A stretch of 64,000 bases of DNA from assembly GCF_964340395.1 (NCBI RefSeq), contig NC_135564.1, positions 8,023,361 through 8,087,360 on the forward strand, in the 5' to 3' direction. A model generated the notes under the pieces. That model searched no databases. It saw nothing but the letters and a program-made list of their open reading frames with translations, and was not told the DNA's origin. The position numbers and the translations under genes are program-made. Of the stretch, positions 11,981-24,972 are shown in pieces. This stretch comes from Glandiceps talaboti. Lineage: Eukaryota; Hemichordata; Enteropneusta; Spengelidae. Each line of letters starts with the position of its first letter. Position 1 is the stretch's first letter.

Positions 11981-14879
11981 ACTTCCTGTGAAAGTGAAAG
12001 TACAGTGTTTTGTTAGTTTTTGAGGCTTTCCTGTGTGTTGGTGGTTTATTTATGACTTTTGTTTGGATAAATCAACTGTAAAGTCGATTGTTTCCCCATT
12101 CATCCTTGAAATCTCCTCTCTGTGAAGAGAAGCGCGCTAGACATGATTGAAGTGAATCTCATTGTGGTTTTAGCATACCACTGAAATTCTCACCTTTGTA
12201 CTCTGATCAATGACCTGCCGGTATGACATCACACATTGTTCATTTGAATTCATTAAAGAGAACATTCGAGTGCCACCACATCAGATACTGCTAATGTTGA
12301 CCAAGTGTCGCTTAGTTTCCAAAACTACATCAAAGAAACGACACAGTTGGAGTAAAAAATTAATTCATGAGATGGAACGTTGAAATTACATCATAGATCA
12401 ATTGGGGCTATCATCCAAACTTTATATAAAACACTTGACTTTGATTATGTCTGTCCACACCATCGGTTTGTACCGAGAGTCCTTCAATTGACTATGATTA
12501 GACATGTGTGAAGGTATGTCTGTCCATGCTGTTATTTATTTGTTCCAGAGTCCCTTATTGGAGACCTTAGATGCTATCCATGGCTTTGAATCCCAAGATC
12601 TCTCTTCACCCCCATCTAGAGCAATGAGAAATCATGAACCAAAAGTTATTCATGCAAATAAGTAAATCCGTAATTGTTAGAGTGATGTAAAACAATGTAT
12701 ATTCTGTTATGACAAATATACCATATTTGGACATTATGTAACTGCCCCATATAAGCACAAACTTATTATTGGACATAATTGAGTGATTGATTATTAAAAG
12801 ACATGATGTTAATAACTGGGTAGGTATCTTGGTTTGAATGTGAAACAGGACCACATTGAGCTAGACATGAGAAGAGTTTTGATGCCATGGATAGCCTCTA
12901 GACTAACGCTCCAAGACAGACCAGTATAGCGTTAAAGGCAGGGAATTCAATCCCAGGATGTCCCAATAGTGTTATCTTATCAGTGGAGCCATAATGGTCA
13001 TATAGTATTATTCTATTCTCATGACTAGATGCACAAATAGTATACTTTCAAAAGTGTCTGTATATCTAAAATAAATGTTAGTTTGCTTCTGTAACACGGA
13101 TTCCATATATTTGAACTGGTAGAAAAATACACAACATATTTTTTTTTTTTTTCATTTAGACACAATTTGTGCTTGAAACCAATACCGGTTCTTCGTATGA
13201 CCAATGTTTGATGTGTAAAATTCATAAGTTCTAAATTGGCTTCCACCAAAATTGTGGAAAGGAATGAATTTTTCTTTTACCAGATTTCCCTTTTCTGTTA
13301 CCAAGGTTACCAAACCAGAAGCACAGTGTTAATAATGTTGAGAAATAGTTGATATATGAAGTAAGGATCTATACAGAGTTCTTGAAATAATAATTTAGAA
13401 CAGATGTTTTTTTGAGATTTTTTTCAATAGAAAACAGTTTGAGAGTCTTTTTCAATGAGGAAACAGCTGTAGAATTAGAACTAGAATTTGTTTAACTTCA
13501 AATGAACCTATAGGTCTAATGAGATGTAAATGGTTTCACTGTTGTGAAAGCTTTCAAAATATCAAAGAAGTTTAGCAAATAGATTTCTAAAGGTTGACTT
13601 TAGACTCGCCAAGATTTTAGTATTCAGCAAGCAGAACGAAAAAAAAAACGTAATGAAATCAGGTGATGCATAAAGGTTTGAGAACATATTTGGTAAATGG
13701 AGAAAAAAACTTATTTGATTTAGAATGTTGTTCACAGATGCCCACTCTTCATTACAAATACAATTACGACATCCCCTAGTTGATTGTCCAGACCACCCAT
13801 TCTGAACAGTTTTGGACACAAAGTAACAGTCTGTGTTTGAATTAATGAGTCTTTGAATGAGTAAGACCCAGGTACTTTTTTTTTTTTTTATACAAAAGAT
13901 GAAATGGACTGAATCTTTTGAAGCAGTCGCTGTCTTTTTAACATGACCTTTGAATAGTGTGTATAAGTAAGGTTACATGTACACATTTCACAGCCGTCTA
14001 TCGACTAATTCCAATTCAATGGTAATTACCAGCATCGGACTCATTGATATAAATGGTGTCTGTCACCAGTGTATACAAGCAGACTCGATTACATTGTATT
14101 TTATAGCTCTGTTTCTTCCTTCTTTGTTTTGTTCCGACTGAATTATTTGCCGTCTTACAAGGTGCAACATATTACTCCACCCATCGCACAGTGTGTGACC
14201 TTACATGTTTTACTCGAGTGTGCTTAGTGAAAATGTTTGTTTCTGTGAGTATAGATATGGCTTGTTGCACTAATCGGTGAAAACACACTCTGACATCAAT
14301 ACCAACATTTATTCAGATGGGGGGGCATTGAAAATGTTCGGTTTGGTTCAGATTTAACCTAGATCCTCCACATCAGTGGATTTCTCCACAAAAGCTAAGA
14401 CGTTTACACTTCAAAACCTAGTTCATCAATACCAAAAGGAGAGGATGATGTAGTTAAATTTGCCAGCACATGAAGGTTCTAGGCTAGCACATTGGGGCAT
14501 GGAATAGCATTCAGTCGGGCCATAGAGATTGAACATACTAGTACTCTCTAGTCCTATCTATAAACATATAAACTTCATCATGGCTGTTCAAGTGACAGTA
14601 TTTTCCACTTGTCCACTTTAATAAACTTCAGTAGCAGTATTTGCTTATTGTATACTATAAAATGTCTAAAACCTACTTGAGTATTTACTATTGCTTGTAG
14701 AGGCAACAATGATCTGTAGGAGGGTTTAAAAAAGCTGTGATAATGATCTCTGTTTTACCTACTTTAGAACGTCAATCTTTGAAAATAAACCATGTTTTGA
14801 CCTAACAATCATAACATTCCAGTATGTTCTGAGTTTAGAGCCACTAGATATTGAGAGATGTCAAGGAGGGATATAATGA

Positions 14880-15035
14880 AACAAGTACATTCCATGTGAG
14901 TCAGTGTTAATTGATGCTAATTAGGTATAGGTATGCAACAAGTACATCCCATATGAGTCAATGCTAATGTATGTTAATTAGATATAAGTATGCAACAAGT
15001 CCATCCCATATGAGTCAGTGCTAATATATGCGTTT
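14880..15035 (+). repeat. three copies of a roughly 63-bp unit
   Basis: The blocks AACAAGTACATCCCATATGA, GTCAATGCTAATGTATG and TTAATTAGATATAAGTATG repeat three times with few changes. Confidence 0.75.
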
Positions 15036-15416
15036 GCATATCATGTGATTAATTTCAACCAATGGTTGATTTGGATATAATTACTCAAATTCAGGATTAT
15101 ATCAAAATACAAATTTCTTTCCGTCCTGTTTGATTCAGATTTCAATATATGTATATTAAAAGAAACAGACTGATTCCAACAGCAGTACTCAGATTTAGAC
15201 AAATGAACTGATTCTGATAGTTTTTTTTATATTTATATTATCTTGATTCTGGTAGTTATTCATAGATGAAGTGACTGATTCTGATGTCACATATTTATAC
15301 AAACAGACAAATTCTGATAGCTTAAAATATTCATATTTAGACCCCACAGAAATGGACTGATGTTGATAGAGGGAGTCCGCATATTTAGAGAAAGATAGTG
15401 ATTCTAATTGCATAAG

Positions 15417-15655
15417 TCAAAGTCAAATGGACTGATTCTGGTAGAGTATCTCATAGACAAATAGATGGATTCTGGTAGAGTATCTCATAGACAAATAGAT
15501 GGATTCTGGTAGAGTTTCTCGTAGACAAATAGATGGATTCTGGTAGAGTATCTCATAGACAAATAGATGGATTCTGGTAGAGTTTCTCATAGACAAATAG
15601 ATGGATTCTGGTAGAGTTTCTCATACATGTAGACAAATAGATGGATTCTGATAAC
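15417..15655 (+). repeat. 34-bp tandem array, about seven copies
   Basis: The unit contains TAGACAAATAGATGGATTCT and GGTAGAGTATCTCA. GATTCTGG starts recur at 15434, 15468, 15502 and 15536. The copies are nearly identical. Around it (15100-16270) the words AGACAAA and TGATTCTGATAG recur loosely, so the whole 1.2-kb stretch seems to derive from one old satellite. Confidence 0.88.
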
Positions 15656-15912
15656 TGTTACTTATATGTAGACAAACAGGCTGATTCTCAGACAGACTCA
15701 CATTTAGACAATTATAGAAATAAACTGATAACTTTAGTTAGTTTAGAGCGTTACCGGTAGTCATAGTAAGACAACCAGACTGATTGTGATACTGGTAGTT
15801 TAAATACTCATATCTAGACAAATATAGAAATAGAATTATGTTGATAGAGGTAGTCATATTCAGACAAACTGAGTGATACTAATAGTGTTACTCAATTGGA
15901 CTAGAGTTACTT

Positions 15913-16144
15913 ATAGACGAACTGACTGATTCTGACAGAATCATACTAACTCAGATTTATAGACGAACTGACGGATTCCGACAGAATCATACTAACTCAG
16001 ATTTATAGACGAACTGACGGATTCCAACAGAATCATACTAACTCAGATTTATAGACAAACTGACGGATTCCGACAGAATCATACTAACTCAGATTTATAG
16101 ACGAACTGACAGATTCCGACAGAATCATACTAACTCAGATTTAG
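15913..16144 (+). repeat. 46-bp tandem array, about five copies
   Basis: The unit contains AGACGAACTGACGGATTCCG and ACAGAATCATACTAACTCAG. Copies start at 15915, 15961, 16007, 16053 and 16099. The array is young, lying inside the older, loosely related stretch. Confidence 0.88.
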
Positions 16145-18339
16145 ACAAGCGGATAAATTCTGGTACAGGTACTCATGAACAAATGACTGACTAAGTATAA
16201 TACACATTACTCAGATTTAGACAAACAGACTGAATCTGTTAAGACTTACCAATATTTAGACAAAGGGGGTATCATTTTTTAAGTAGAAAATTTGATAGAG
16301 GTGAAAGAAAAGGATGAAATGAAGCCGTGCAATAAAATGAATGGTAATCCCTGCTGAGCTCTCTTTCACTTTACATAATCTTTTAGCCGAATAGTTGAAA
16401 TCGCTTTTGAGTTTGGATGGCCTCTATTGTTACATTACCATTGTAAACTTGGCTTATACCACCCACTGTGACTAATATTATTTATTAAAGTAGTTTAGTG
16501 TGATTTACCTCGCAGTCTGTGTAAATTCTTCAAAGGTATTTCAAAACATAGCTTTGTATTGACCGTAGAGAAGGTGAAAAATTTGTGAACTAGTCGGGTT
16601 TATATTGAACCTACTGTGGACTGATCTAACACTTACTGGGTGGTTACATAAATGAAAACATTTTGTTGAAAGACAAACTGAAAACTTCCACTTGAGGTAT
16701 GCATTGAATAAATAACAAGGGTTTTTTTCAGTGTGTTCTTAAAAACCCAATGCACTGTTATTTAGGATTGGTGGTTAGCTTTCCCAGATCTGACGGCATT
16801 GCCAGTACACTGCCAAATACCATTATTCCTACAAAAGCAAATAGGTATAGATGTCGGGTAAAGCACTTAGAATTGTTGCATGTTGTTGTAGCGATCTGTA
16901 GCAGCTTTCACGAGAGAATCAGTGACATCTTAAATTACAATAGCTAAAAAGTCATTTCAGTGACTGCAAACACATGCAAAAGCATAAGAAGTCAAGATCT
17001 TGGCCATTGTCGTTAGTAAAGTAGCAGAAACATTGTTGGCAATGAGGCAGAAAAGAACTGAACAAAGTCAATTGCCAGTTGAAAATCTATAATACCAGTA
17101 AATCACCATCCATTACCCAAAGAAGTAGAAAATAACGTTTTGGTTTTCTAGTCCCTTTTAATTTCTTTACAGCCACAGGGTTAATTGTGCATTCCAAGGT
17201 TTACAAAGAAGGAAAGGGAAGCTGGTGAACTTTATAACTGGTACAACTGGTCCTAAACCTTGACTTTTAGCATAGGTTGAATAAAAAAAACTGTCTTGTA
17301 ACTGTGATAAATTGTACCAATATATTACCTTTGACTCAAAACTATGAGATTTGATATTTTCCTATGCAAAATCTTATGTTGCTATGATGATGTTTCTTTT
17401 AGTATTACATAGTGTGATATAAATCCTTTGCTTATAATGACCTAACCATCTCTCTACTCTTGTCCCCCTTAAGTCATTTTGATCTCAATCTTTCCTAATC
17501 ATGAAATGTCACACCCTACATGTACTAAGTTGTTCCTGTTCTGTCCTCCAGTAAGACAAACATGATCATGACCTCCAGCTTCCTACTTGGTTCCATCTAA
17601 ACCGGAAAACCTATCTAATTAAAAGGCATACTTTCCAGGCATTTGTTGTTTATATAGAGTGCAGACAACTTCAGTAATTTATCTGTGGTTGACCAGTCCT
17701 AAATATCAGTAGCAATCTAGCTCAAAACAACTGATTTGACATGTGGTTTGTGGTCTGCAAAGAATGCTTGACCTGGTGGGTTAGGGGTAGGGAGAATGGT
17801 ATTTGACCGGTTCTGAAATAGGTCTGAAAGTTAATTATTATTATTTCGTATTGGCTCAATCCAAAATTGTCATACAACTGAAAAAGTGACACATAAACTT
17901 TATTTTCTTACAAAAGTATCAATTTATGAAATCTTCGACTTAGAATCACCCAAAATGTTAGCAGATACGAATATTCCGGAGTTTGCCTTTTATGGTAATT
18001 TAGAATTACATTGTAGATTATGACATGCATATTGTACCTGGGAAGTGGTGAACAAGAAATGACACTATCTTTTAAGTTTTATGGAACTTTAAAAGTCTAA
18101 GATCAGATGGCATCGACAGTGTCACACAAATGCATGGCATTCAAAGTGATTACATATAAATTTATAATGGTCGACATTGGCCAAAATTGAGATAAATTGT
18201 ATTCAACAGTCTTAATACAGTCAGTCTTTACTGTAATTGTCTTCAGTTCATGGTATTCAGAATACAGTATAGTCTTGATTCATTTTCAACTCAAAATAAA
18301 AGATTCTGAAATTGCAGGAAATGTGATCCTGCCCAGATG

Positions 18340-18412
18340 GTAAGTCTGTGGCCACAAACAGAATTACATTTGAAGAGTCTGTGGCCACAAACGTATTACA
18401 TTTGATGCGTAT
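18340..18412 (+). repeat. two-copy direct repeat
   Basis: AGTCTGTGGCCACAAAC followed by a GTATTACATTTGA-type block occurs twice in succession. Confidence 0.6.
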
Positions 18413-18746
18413 CAAAGGAGAGATGTAAAGTTTGAATTCACAAAGAGTACCGACATAAAAACTATCTCCCTTTTTATTTGTCTTGAATGTTTTTCTTTAC
18501 AACTTGATTTGTTCAATTCTACCGTTTCTCTTAACCAATGATTGAATTAGAATAAAAAAAGAAAAGACGGTGTCATTTGTCGGTGTGGTCCACCTGTTGT
18601 AGGCATTCATCCATTCACATAAAATGCTTTGATTATTAGGATGAAAGTCTCAAGCTTGATAAAGACGACAGCCCTGGAGGATTCCAGACCAGACTTATTA
18701 TTAACATACCATGAATTAGCAAGTTTTCAAGGTTTTTGCGGTCAGG

Positions 18747-19100
18747 TATAGTAGCCTAGAGAGTTATCTTGGTGTTACTATCTCAAGAAACTTTCCACAC
18801 CTAGCCAGCTGTTAACTGCATAGGAATGTGTTTTGATTTTGACATTTTTACCACGAAAAACTCTGCTAAATCAAAGTGGAATCTTCCTTCTCTATTAACC
18901 CATGAATGCCACACATGACTTCAATTAGGGGGTAGCCAATTACAAGTGTATAAGTCAGTATGAGATCAACTTAGATTTTAACAGAGCTGTTGGCGGTAAT
19001 TTTGAATTCAAAACATGTTCCTGTGCTTTTCTGCTTCTGCTGGGTTTTGAGAGTTTCTTGAGATAGTAACACCAAGACAATTCTCCAGGTTACTAGTATA
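18747..19100. mobile_element. MITE-like element with roughly 50-bp terminal inverted repeats
   Basis: The left arm ATCTTGGTGTTACTATCTCA and the right arm TGAGATAGTAACACCAAGAC are inverted partners. Weaker pairing extends outward to TATAGTAGCC and GGTTACTAGTATA. The length is about 354 bp. The unique middle carries no open frame of note. Confidence 0.7.
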
Positions 19101-19147
19101 GCACTGTTGTACTTCCAAGCTGTCAAGAACTTCGCACATTGGGACAC

Positions 19148-19213
19148 CCCTCAGATAGTCTAGTTCCTGATGACTGTGTTCCATGTGAAGATAAGGAACT
19201 AGACTATCCCTCG
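19148..19213. repeat. short palindrome, perfect 14-bp arms
   Basis: ATAGTCTAGTTCCT (19154-19167) pairs perfectly with AGGAACTAGACTAT (19194-19207) around a 26-bp loop, with weaker pairing beyond. It is a small foldback element or hairpin just downstream of the MITE at 18747-19100. Confidence 0.6.
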
Positions 19214-19379
19214 GAGAACAGACATGACTTACTCTTGTACAAGACAGTATGCATCCAACATACGAGCTTTGTTATATTTTAAAATCTAATTTTGAAGAAG
19301 AAAGAAAAACAGGCCATGGTTTTAATTAAAGTAAAATATTCATAAGATAATATCTTGTTTTGAGTCAAAATCCAAACTT

Positions 19380-19475
19380 TTTAATTCTTTAATTTGAGAA
19401 TAGGCAGTTCTTAAAAGTTAAACAATTCCTTCTTTTATTTGAGAAGAGACAGTTCTTAAAAGTTAAACCATTCTA
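19380..19475 (+). repeat. two-copy direct repeat
   Basis: ATTTGAGAATAGGCAGTTCT then TAAAAGTTAAAC occurs twice, about 58 bp apart, with small changes. Confidence 0.6.
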
Positions 19476-20300
19476 AACATTTCACAGCATTGTCATTATA
19501 GTTAGCAGTCTGCAATTTAATACCAGATCTATGCCCAAGGACTTTCACTTATCTTCTAAATCGTCTTTACTTTATCTTTTTTTAAACAATTAATCTGGCA
19601 AGGAATCTTCTTGAAAGCCCTGGGGTGCCCTCTATACTGCCAATATCAGTGCTGTTCACCTGCTGGGAGGAAATTCCCAATTTCTGTGTTATGTTAGAAA
19701 TTCAGAACCCGGTGATTAATATGTTGGTGATGCCTGGAAGGGTTATTCACACCCTTGGTCTACTCACAGTTGGCAGGTGCTAGTGCATTAATGAATTCGT
19801 CTGGTCTGTGTTTTAAAATAAAATTGTCAAGGTTGTTAGACTGTCGGCTACTTTCTCTTGACGTTCTCACTATGTTTTACTATTGTTTTATGGCTATTTA
19901 TGCCAGGTATTAAAATTTAATGGGTACTGCTACATGTAGTTGGAGCATGTCTACATGCTGACATGTGACTATGATAACCTGAGAGTAGATAGCCTGAGTG
20001 TAGATAGAGCTATTGTAACCACAGGTCAGTGATGTAGACTGGCTAATAATGTATTTGCCAAGAACTGATTCCTCTGGTTGTGAAAAAAAAAGCGTTCAAA
20101 CTTGCACATAGCTGTTTAGCTTTTATTTAATTTATTATCATCTAGGTAAGAAAGTTGTCATTCCATATCTTTTAAAATTTCTGTGACTTTTAATACTTGG
20201 CCTTTGAATTGCAGTTTGTTCTCATAGATTCTCAAAGAAATGAAATAAATGAAAAAATGAGAATGAAATAAATTTCTGGCATGAGTGCATGTATCACTCA

Positions 20301-21000
20301 ATAATAATAATAATTAATGGTTTATTAAAATTGTTCGTAGCAGTCAGAGACTGAATTGCGACAACTTTACATAACTGAAAAATTAAAAATATAGCAAACA
20401 TTAAAACCTTTACATTTCATGTTAAGACAGAATCAAAATACCTTTACACAATTACAACTAACAAAATGGCACGGCAACGGACACACACGAAGACACTAAC
20501 CACTGAACCATTTAAAATGCTTCTAACAAGTGTGTTTGTCATCATTCCATAATTTAATCATGTAAGGAATTGCACTTTTAGCATATCTCTGTGTACGTAT
20601 CCTAGGTAGAGATAGTTGACGAGAATTACGTAATTCAAGGCCGATTTCATTGCTACGTTCCTTAGTAAGCCAGTCACTGTGTAATCTAGACTTTTTGAGT
20701 GATTTCGCAAAGTTTAAACATATATTATCGCGTCTCTGTTTCATATCTACAATTTTACATGTCTCAAGTGCCTGTTGATATGATACATAGGCCATACCCA
20801 ATATTATTCTACAAGCCCTTTTCTGAATACGTTCTAATGAATCATGTTGCTTAACGGTTAACCCAGGATGCCATACAGGTACAGCATATTCCAATAAAGG
20901 TCGAATGTACCCGATATAAATTGTGATCAGATCACTTCTACTAAGGCCAAATCTCTTAAGTGAACTTAGCAAAAACAAACGGCCACTCAATTGATCAATC
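20301..21000 (-). mobile_element. 5'-truncated non-LTR retrotransposon (CR1/L2-like), reverse-transcriptase C-terminus
   Basis: A 159-residue open frame on the minus strand (20523-21002) ends a LINE reverse transcriptase. It has RLFLLSSLKRFGL, then YIGYIRPLLEYAVPVWHPGL, then LERIQKRACRIILG, the usual order after the polymerase core in CR1, L2 and Jockey-type elements. The stop codon is followed by about 200 bp of 3' UTR and a short (ATT)n-type tail at 20301-20315 (minus-strand sense). Such tails favour the CR1/L2 group over poly(A) LINEs. The element is cut off at its 5' end near 21,000, where tetranucleotide repeats begin, so the first few residues of the frame may come from the repeat. The frame has no stop or shift, suggesting fairly recent insertion. 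No endonuclease or core polymerase remains. Confidence 0.85.
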
Positions 21001-21118
21001 AACCAATCAATCAGTCATTCATTCAGTCAGTCAGTCAGTCAGTCAGTCAGTCAATGAATGAATGAATGAATGAATGAATGAATCAACCAATCAATAAATC
21101 AATCAGTCAATCAAATTT
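21000..21118. repeat. tetranucleotide array (CAGT)n/(GAAT)n/(CAAT)n
   Basis: Runs of CAGT, then GAAT, then mixed CAAT units border the 5' end of the truncated LINE. The array may have been the insertion site, or it may have grown after insertion. Confidence 0.9.
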
Positions 21119-22534
21119 ATCAATGAAATAGTTTTGATTTTACTCGGCAGATGTCATGTTTTTCAGTGATTTTGAATTCATAATTTAACGAGATTAATGT
21201 TGTCACAAAAGTATGTGATTTGCTTGTATATGTTATTATACTTCAGTCACGATTTATCCAACAAGTTTTGTTGAGAAAGATACATACTTGAAATGGTACA
21301 CTCTCTGTCTGTGTCACAACATATACAAATCAATCACGTCACAACTTAAGCAGTAAGTATTTGCTTCCCTGCAGCCACACCAATGGAGTATGTGTTTGGT
21401 TTCACTTTCTACAAACAGTTACATTTCTGTTTCAAAACAAAAGTATCTGTTCTGTTTTCCTAAGTTTTTTTTGCCATGGGTATTTTTGTCATGGCTTGCA
21501 CACTTGTAATTTTTGAAGAAAAATTTGCCTCCAGCAGAATCCGAATCTGAATCTGAATCCTATTGTTGCCATGCTGTATATCTCTTAAAAAAGTAATAAC
21601 ATCCAACTCGTTATCTAAGAATTAGAGCAAATTGAACTTGAAGCAATTTTTTTTGCAAATTGTAGGTGTAAAAAGATAGGTGTAAAAGACCATAGCATTT
21701 AACTGAACAAACTTGTTACATTTGTTTTCACAAATATTGACAGACAAAATGTGAAACTTGATTACACGAGGTATGTAACATTTAGATCAATGCACAGCTT
21801 AATTGGTCAGATGTTGTCTTTTGTAAATCAGGCGTGTTCCTTTAATTAGGAATTAACTCTATTCCCAAAACTTGTATTTTGTTTCCTAATCTTCATGGAT
21901 GATTCACAATGCTATTAAAACAGATGTAGAATTCAACATTTCACACGTGTTTAATTGGTGATTAATTACTCTTTGTCAAGTAAGATATTAAATGGTTTGA
22001 AGTTGTTGATTGGTAACTGTTACAGGACTCAATTAGTAACCATTGTCCAATCATTTACAGTAAATTCTCTTAATCAAACCTGTCTTTTAGCTTTGACTTG
22101 AACAGGGCATGATTGGACAAAGATGGTCGTAGACTCATTGAGCTCTTGTTCATAGCTGAAATCACATGAATCATGTTTCAGTTGTAGATAAACTTGGTTG
22201 TCATCAACAGTAAAAAAAATTTAACCAGTATGAAACAAAACTTTGATTGAGTCAGTATACTAAATGAGTGAGCAATGATTTATAGCTACACAACTGGGAT
22301 TAACAGTCTCATCAAAGGGTTGACTTTTGAGAGATTTATTTAAAAGTACTTTTCGTAACCTTGCTAGCATGAAAAGTGATACATCCCAACCAAAACTTCA
22401 ATGTTATTGTGCCATAAATTATACTCAGTGCATGTAATGTTTAATTTATGAGCACATGTGACTCTGAAAAAAGTCCTTCATTGGATTACTGTCACCAATC
22501 CTGATATTTACCATCCATTAATTTGATATAACTG

Positions 22535-22765
22535 TACCATTATGCAAATTAGATGCCTTAGTATGCAAATCTATGTATAGAATGTAGCAATTTGAAATAA
22601 CTGCATCAATATGCAAATGAGATGATTTAGTATGCAAATCTATATGTAGAAAGTAAATAACTGCAATGATATGCAAATTAGATGCTTTAGTTTGCAAATC
22701 TACGTACAGAAAGAGCAGTTTGAAATAACTCAATATGCAAATGAGATGATTTATTATGCAAATTC
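22535..22765 (+). promoter_or_regulatory. four-unit array of paired ATGCAAAT octamers
   Basis: Perfect ATGCAAAT octamers begin at 22542, 22563, 22611, 22632, 22671, 22735 and 22756, with a one-mismatch copy at about 22692. Within each unit the two octamers are 21 bp apart. Units are 60-69 bp long and share TTGAAATAACTGCA and AGATGATTTAG. ATGCAAAT is the classic POU-domain octamer. Whether it acts as an enhancer or is just a repeat cannot be told from sequence. Confidence 0.55.
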
Positions 22766-23844
22766 ATGTATATTGTACACAGACTATTATATAAATCAAC
22801 TATGCCAGCAGTAAATCTTGCTAAATATAAAAACAATATCCTGTGAAGATTGTTGCACAAAATAATTACAAAATGTAGATACCCAGGTTTTCATTTACTG
22901 TCGTACCACACTCAACATTTATACTGCAGATATGTATTAGGAGGAATCTGAACAAAGCATCACTCATGAGATAGGTAATATGTAGTAACTCACAGGAAGA
23001 AACAAATTACAAATATATCAAAGGGAGCTATTAAATTTTTTTTTTTAAAAAGAAAGAAAGAAAAGACAATGTAATACAAAGAAAAATCATGGTTAAAAAA
23101 CTAACAAAAAACCACCACAAAAACAATTGCCCTCCTTATCATCAGAGGGTAAAACGGCAACACATGTTTCTCAGTTACAATTAAGTTAGAGTGATTTCAT
23201 ATTATTATCATGTAGTTGGAAGGTATATAAAAACCTAACAATGGGATTGTTTTGAACTATGTACAATTGTGTGACCCCAGATCATGACCCAGGACCATAC
23301 TTGAATGCTATTATGATGATATCATTTCTACAGTGACAGATCTGAGTGGTTGTACTGTATGAACAGTATCATACATGTATGCAGTGTACATAGATTTATT
23401 GTATAGAATCCATACATATAGATTTGACACGTCAAATAAAGAAGTCAGAGAGATAACTAGACATCGTAATACATATTTTACTCAGTCTTATTAGGTTTAG
23501 AAGTTTCAAATTTGGAATATATATGAGGAATACATATCTGATTGATGGTTTAAAGTAACTAGCACTTCTGACGCATGAAAAAGTTTGAATTTTTTTTCAA
23601 ATTGATGTTAGATCTGCCATATATGAACTGTTAATGATTAAACAAATGACTAATGTGACAGTAAAATACAACATGTTGGTCGTTGAATTTTTCTGTAATC
23701 ATAAGAAAGTTTGAGTAGTTCACTTGCTGATGTGGTTGCAGTATAGTATATATGCACTAGTATGACATTCTAAGAGATAAGCAACTGAAGTTACCAGGAA
23801 CATAAATATCCCACGTTAGAAAAAAATTATGAAAAATGTACGTT

Positions 23845-24420
23845 ATTGACAGAGGTTTTACCTTATTAACAGAGATGTCACCTGTTATCTCTACAGTGTT
23901 GTCAAGTCATGGCTTACTGTTATAGTAGGTTTTAACGCTGAGATAGTCATTGCTATCCAGTGTACCCTAGGAACAGAGTACAATGTAACAGTCTGAGAGA
24001 ACTCACTGTAAAGGTATCTATACAAACTCATATAAGAAACACAAGTAGTATTTTACCAGCTTTACCACTCTTAATAAATTTGACACTGGTAGAGAACAGA
24101 GGTAGATTTTTACCTCCAGCTTTAAATACCACCCATTATATTTGACACTGTGGTAGTGAACACAGATAAAATTTTGCTAGATAACTGACAATGGTAAAGA
24201 CCACGGTAGAATTTTACCAGCTTACTGTCGTTAACAAATTTGACACTGGTAGAGAACACAGATACCATTTTACTAGCTTACTGACAACACTGGTTAAGAA
24301 CACGGTAGAATTTTACTAGCTCTTGAAACCAACATTTGCCACTTTGACCATAGACCCTCTCTTGGTAGGAGGGGTCTATGCTGTGACACTGGTAAAGAAC
24401 ACGGGTAGGTCAATGTCAAG
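23845..24420 (+). repeat. degenerate tandem repeat, roughly 60-bp unit
   Basis: The recurring blocks are AATTTGACACTGGTAGAGAA, CACGGTAGAATTTTAC and CAGCTTACTGAC. About eight drifting copies are present. The short open frames here are chance. Confidence 0.7.
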
Positions 24421-24929
24421 GGTGCTCACTGACAGGTAGCTATACTTAATATGCTGGCTGCCCTTAACAAAACTGTGTTACCCAGTGAACTGTATCACAC
24501 AAAGTAACCACAAAGTGTTTCATAATGGTCTTTTAATACAGCAATCCTCAAGTCTTTTATTTGACTTGATCAAACCACTCAATTATACACTCAAATGATT
24601 TATGGAAGTAGTGGCAAATCGAAGCACAGAATTATTGCTACACTAAAAAATGTATGTAACGCTGCCAAGTAGTGTTCTATAAATAACTATACAAAGTGTA
24701 CAGGGAACTAAATATATTTTATGTATGGATTGGTGTGAAAGATATCAATCTTGTGTTTTTTAGGGTTTATATATACGAGTAGAATTTTTGTATCCTAAAA
24801 TTTAAGTATGTTGACTATGTTAATCATTTTCTTATAATGGTAATGAATGAAGTTTAAGCTAGGTCAATTTGATTTTAAGTAATGTAGTGGCTGGTCTGTT
24901 GTTTTATTTGATTGGCATTATAGCAACTG

Positions 24930-24972
24930 AGGGTGGGGGTCGGGGTGGGGGTGGGGGTCGGGGTCGGGGTCA
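24930..24972 (+). repeat. G-rich (GGGGTC/GGGGTG)n tract
   Basis: Repeated GGGGTCGGGGTGGGGGTG units give at least four G runs of four or more with short loops. Such a tract can form a G-quadruplex. Confidence 0.8.

Larger units (their letters stand above)
7565..14879. other. non-coding, mostly unique sequence
   Basis: Apart from the elements listed at 8696, 10082 and 11844, I see nothing that supports a gene. Diverged ACTATTGGCCAGTAAATT blocks repeat at 8088-8250. Open frames of 60-112 codons here show no recognisable domain. Confidence 0.6.
16275..20300. other. non-coding, mostly unique sequence
   Basis: Apart from the repeats at 18340, 18747, 19148 and 19380, no features were recognised. 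The frame at 16750-16947 was considered as a prodomain exon and rejected. Confidence 0.6.

Noticed and set aside
15417-16144. CRISPR-like repeat-spacer array
   Set aside because: The units are head-to-tail with no distinct unique spacers, in a eukaryotic genome; they are minisatellites.
16750-16947. Possible early prodomain exon after an acceptor-like TTTAG
   Set aside because: The translation lacks the conserved C-x-G and STC-x-G prodomain motifs and no in-phase donor links it to 41015.
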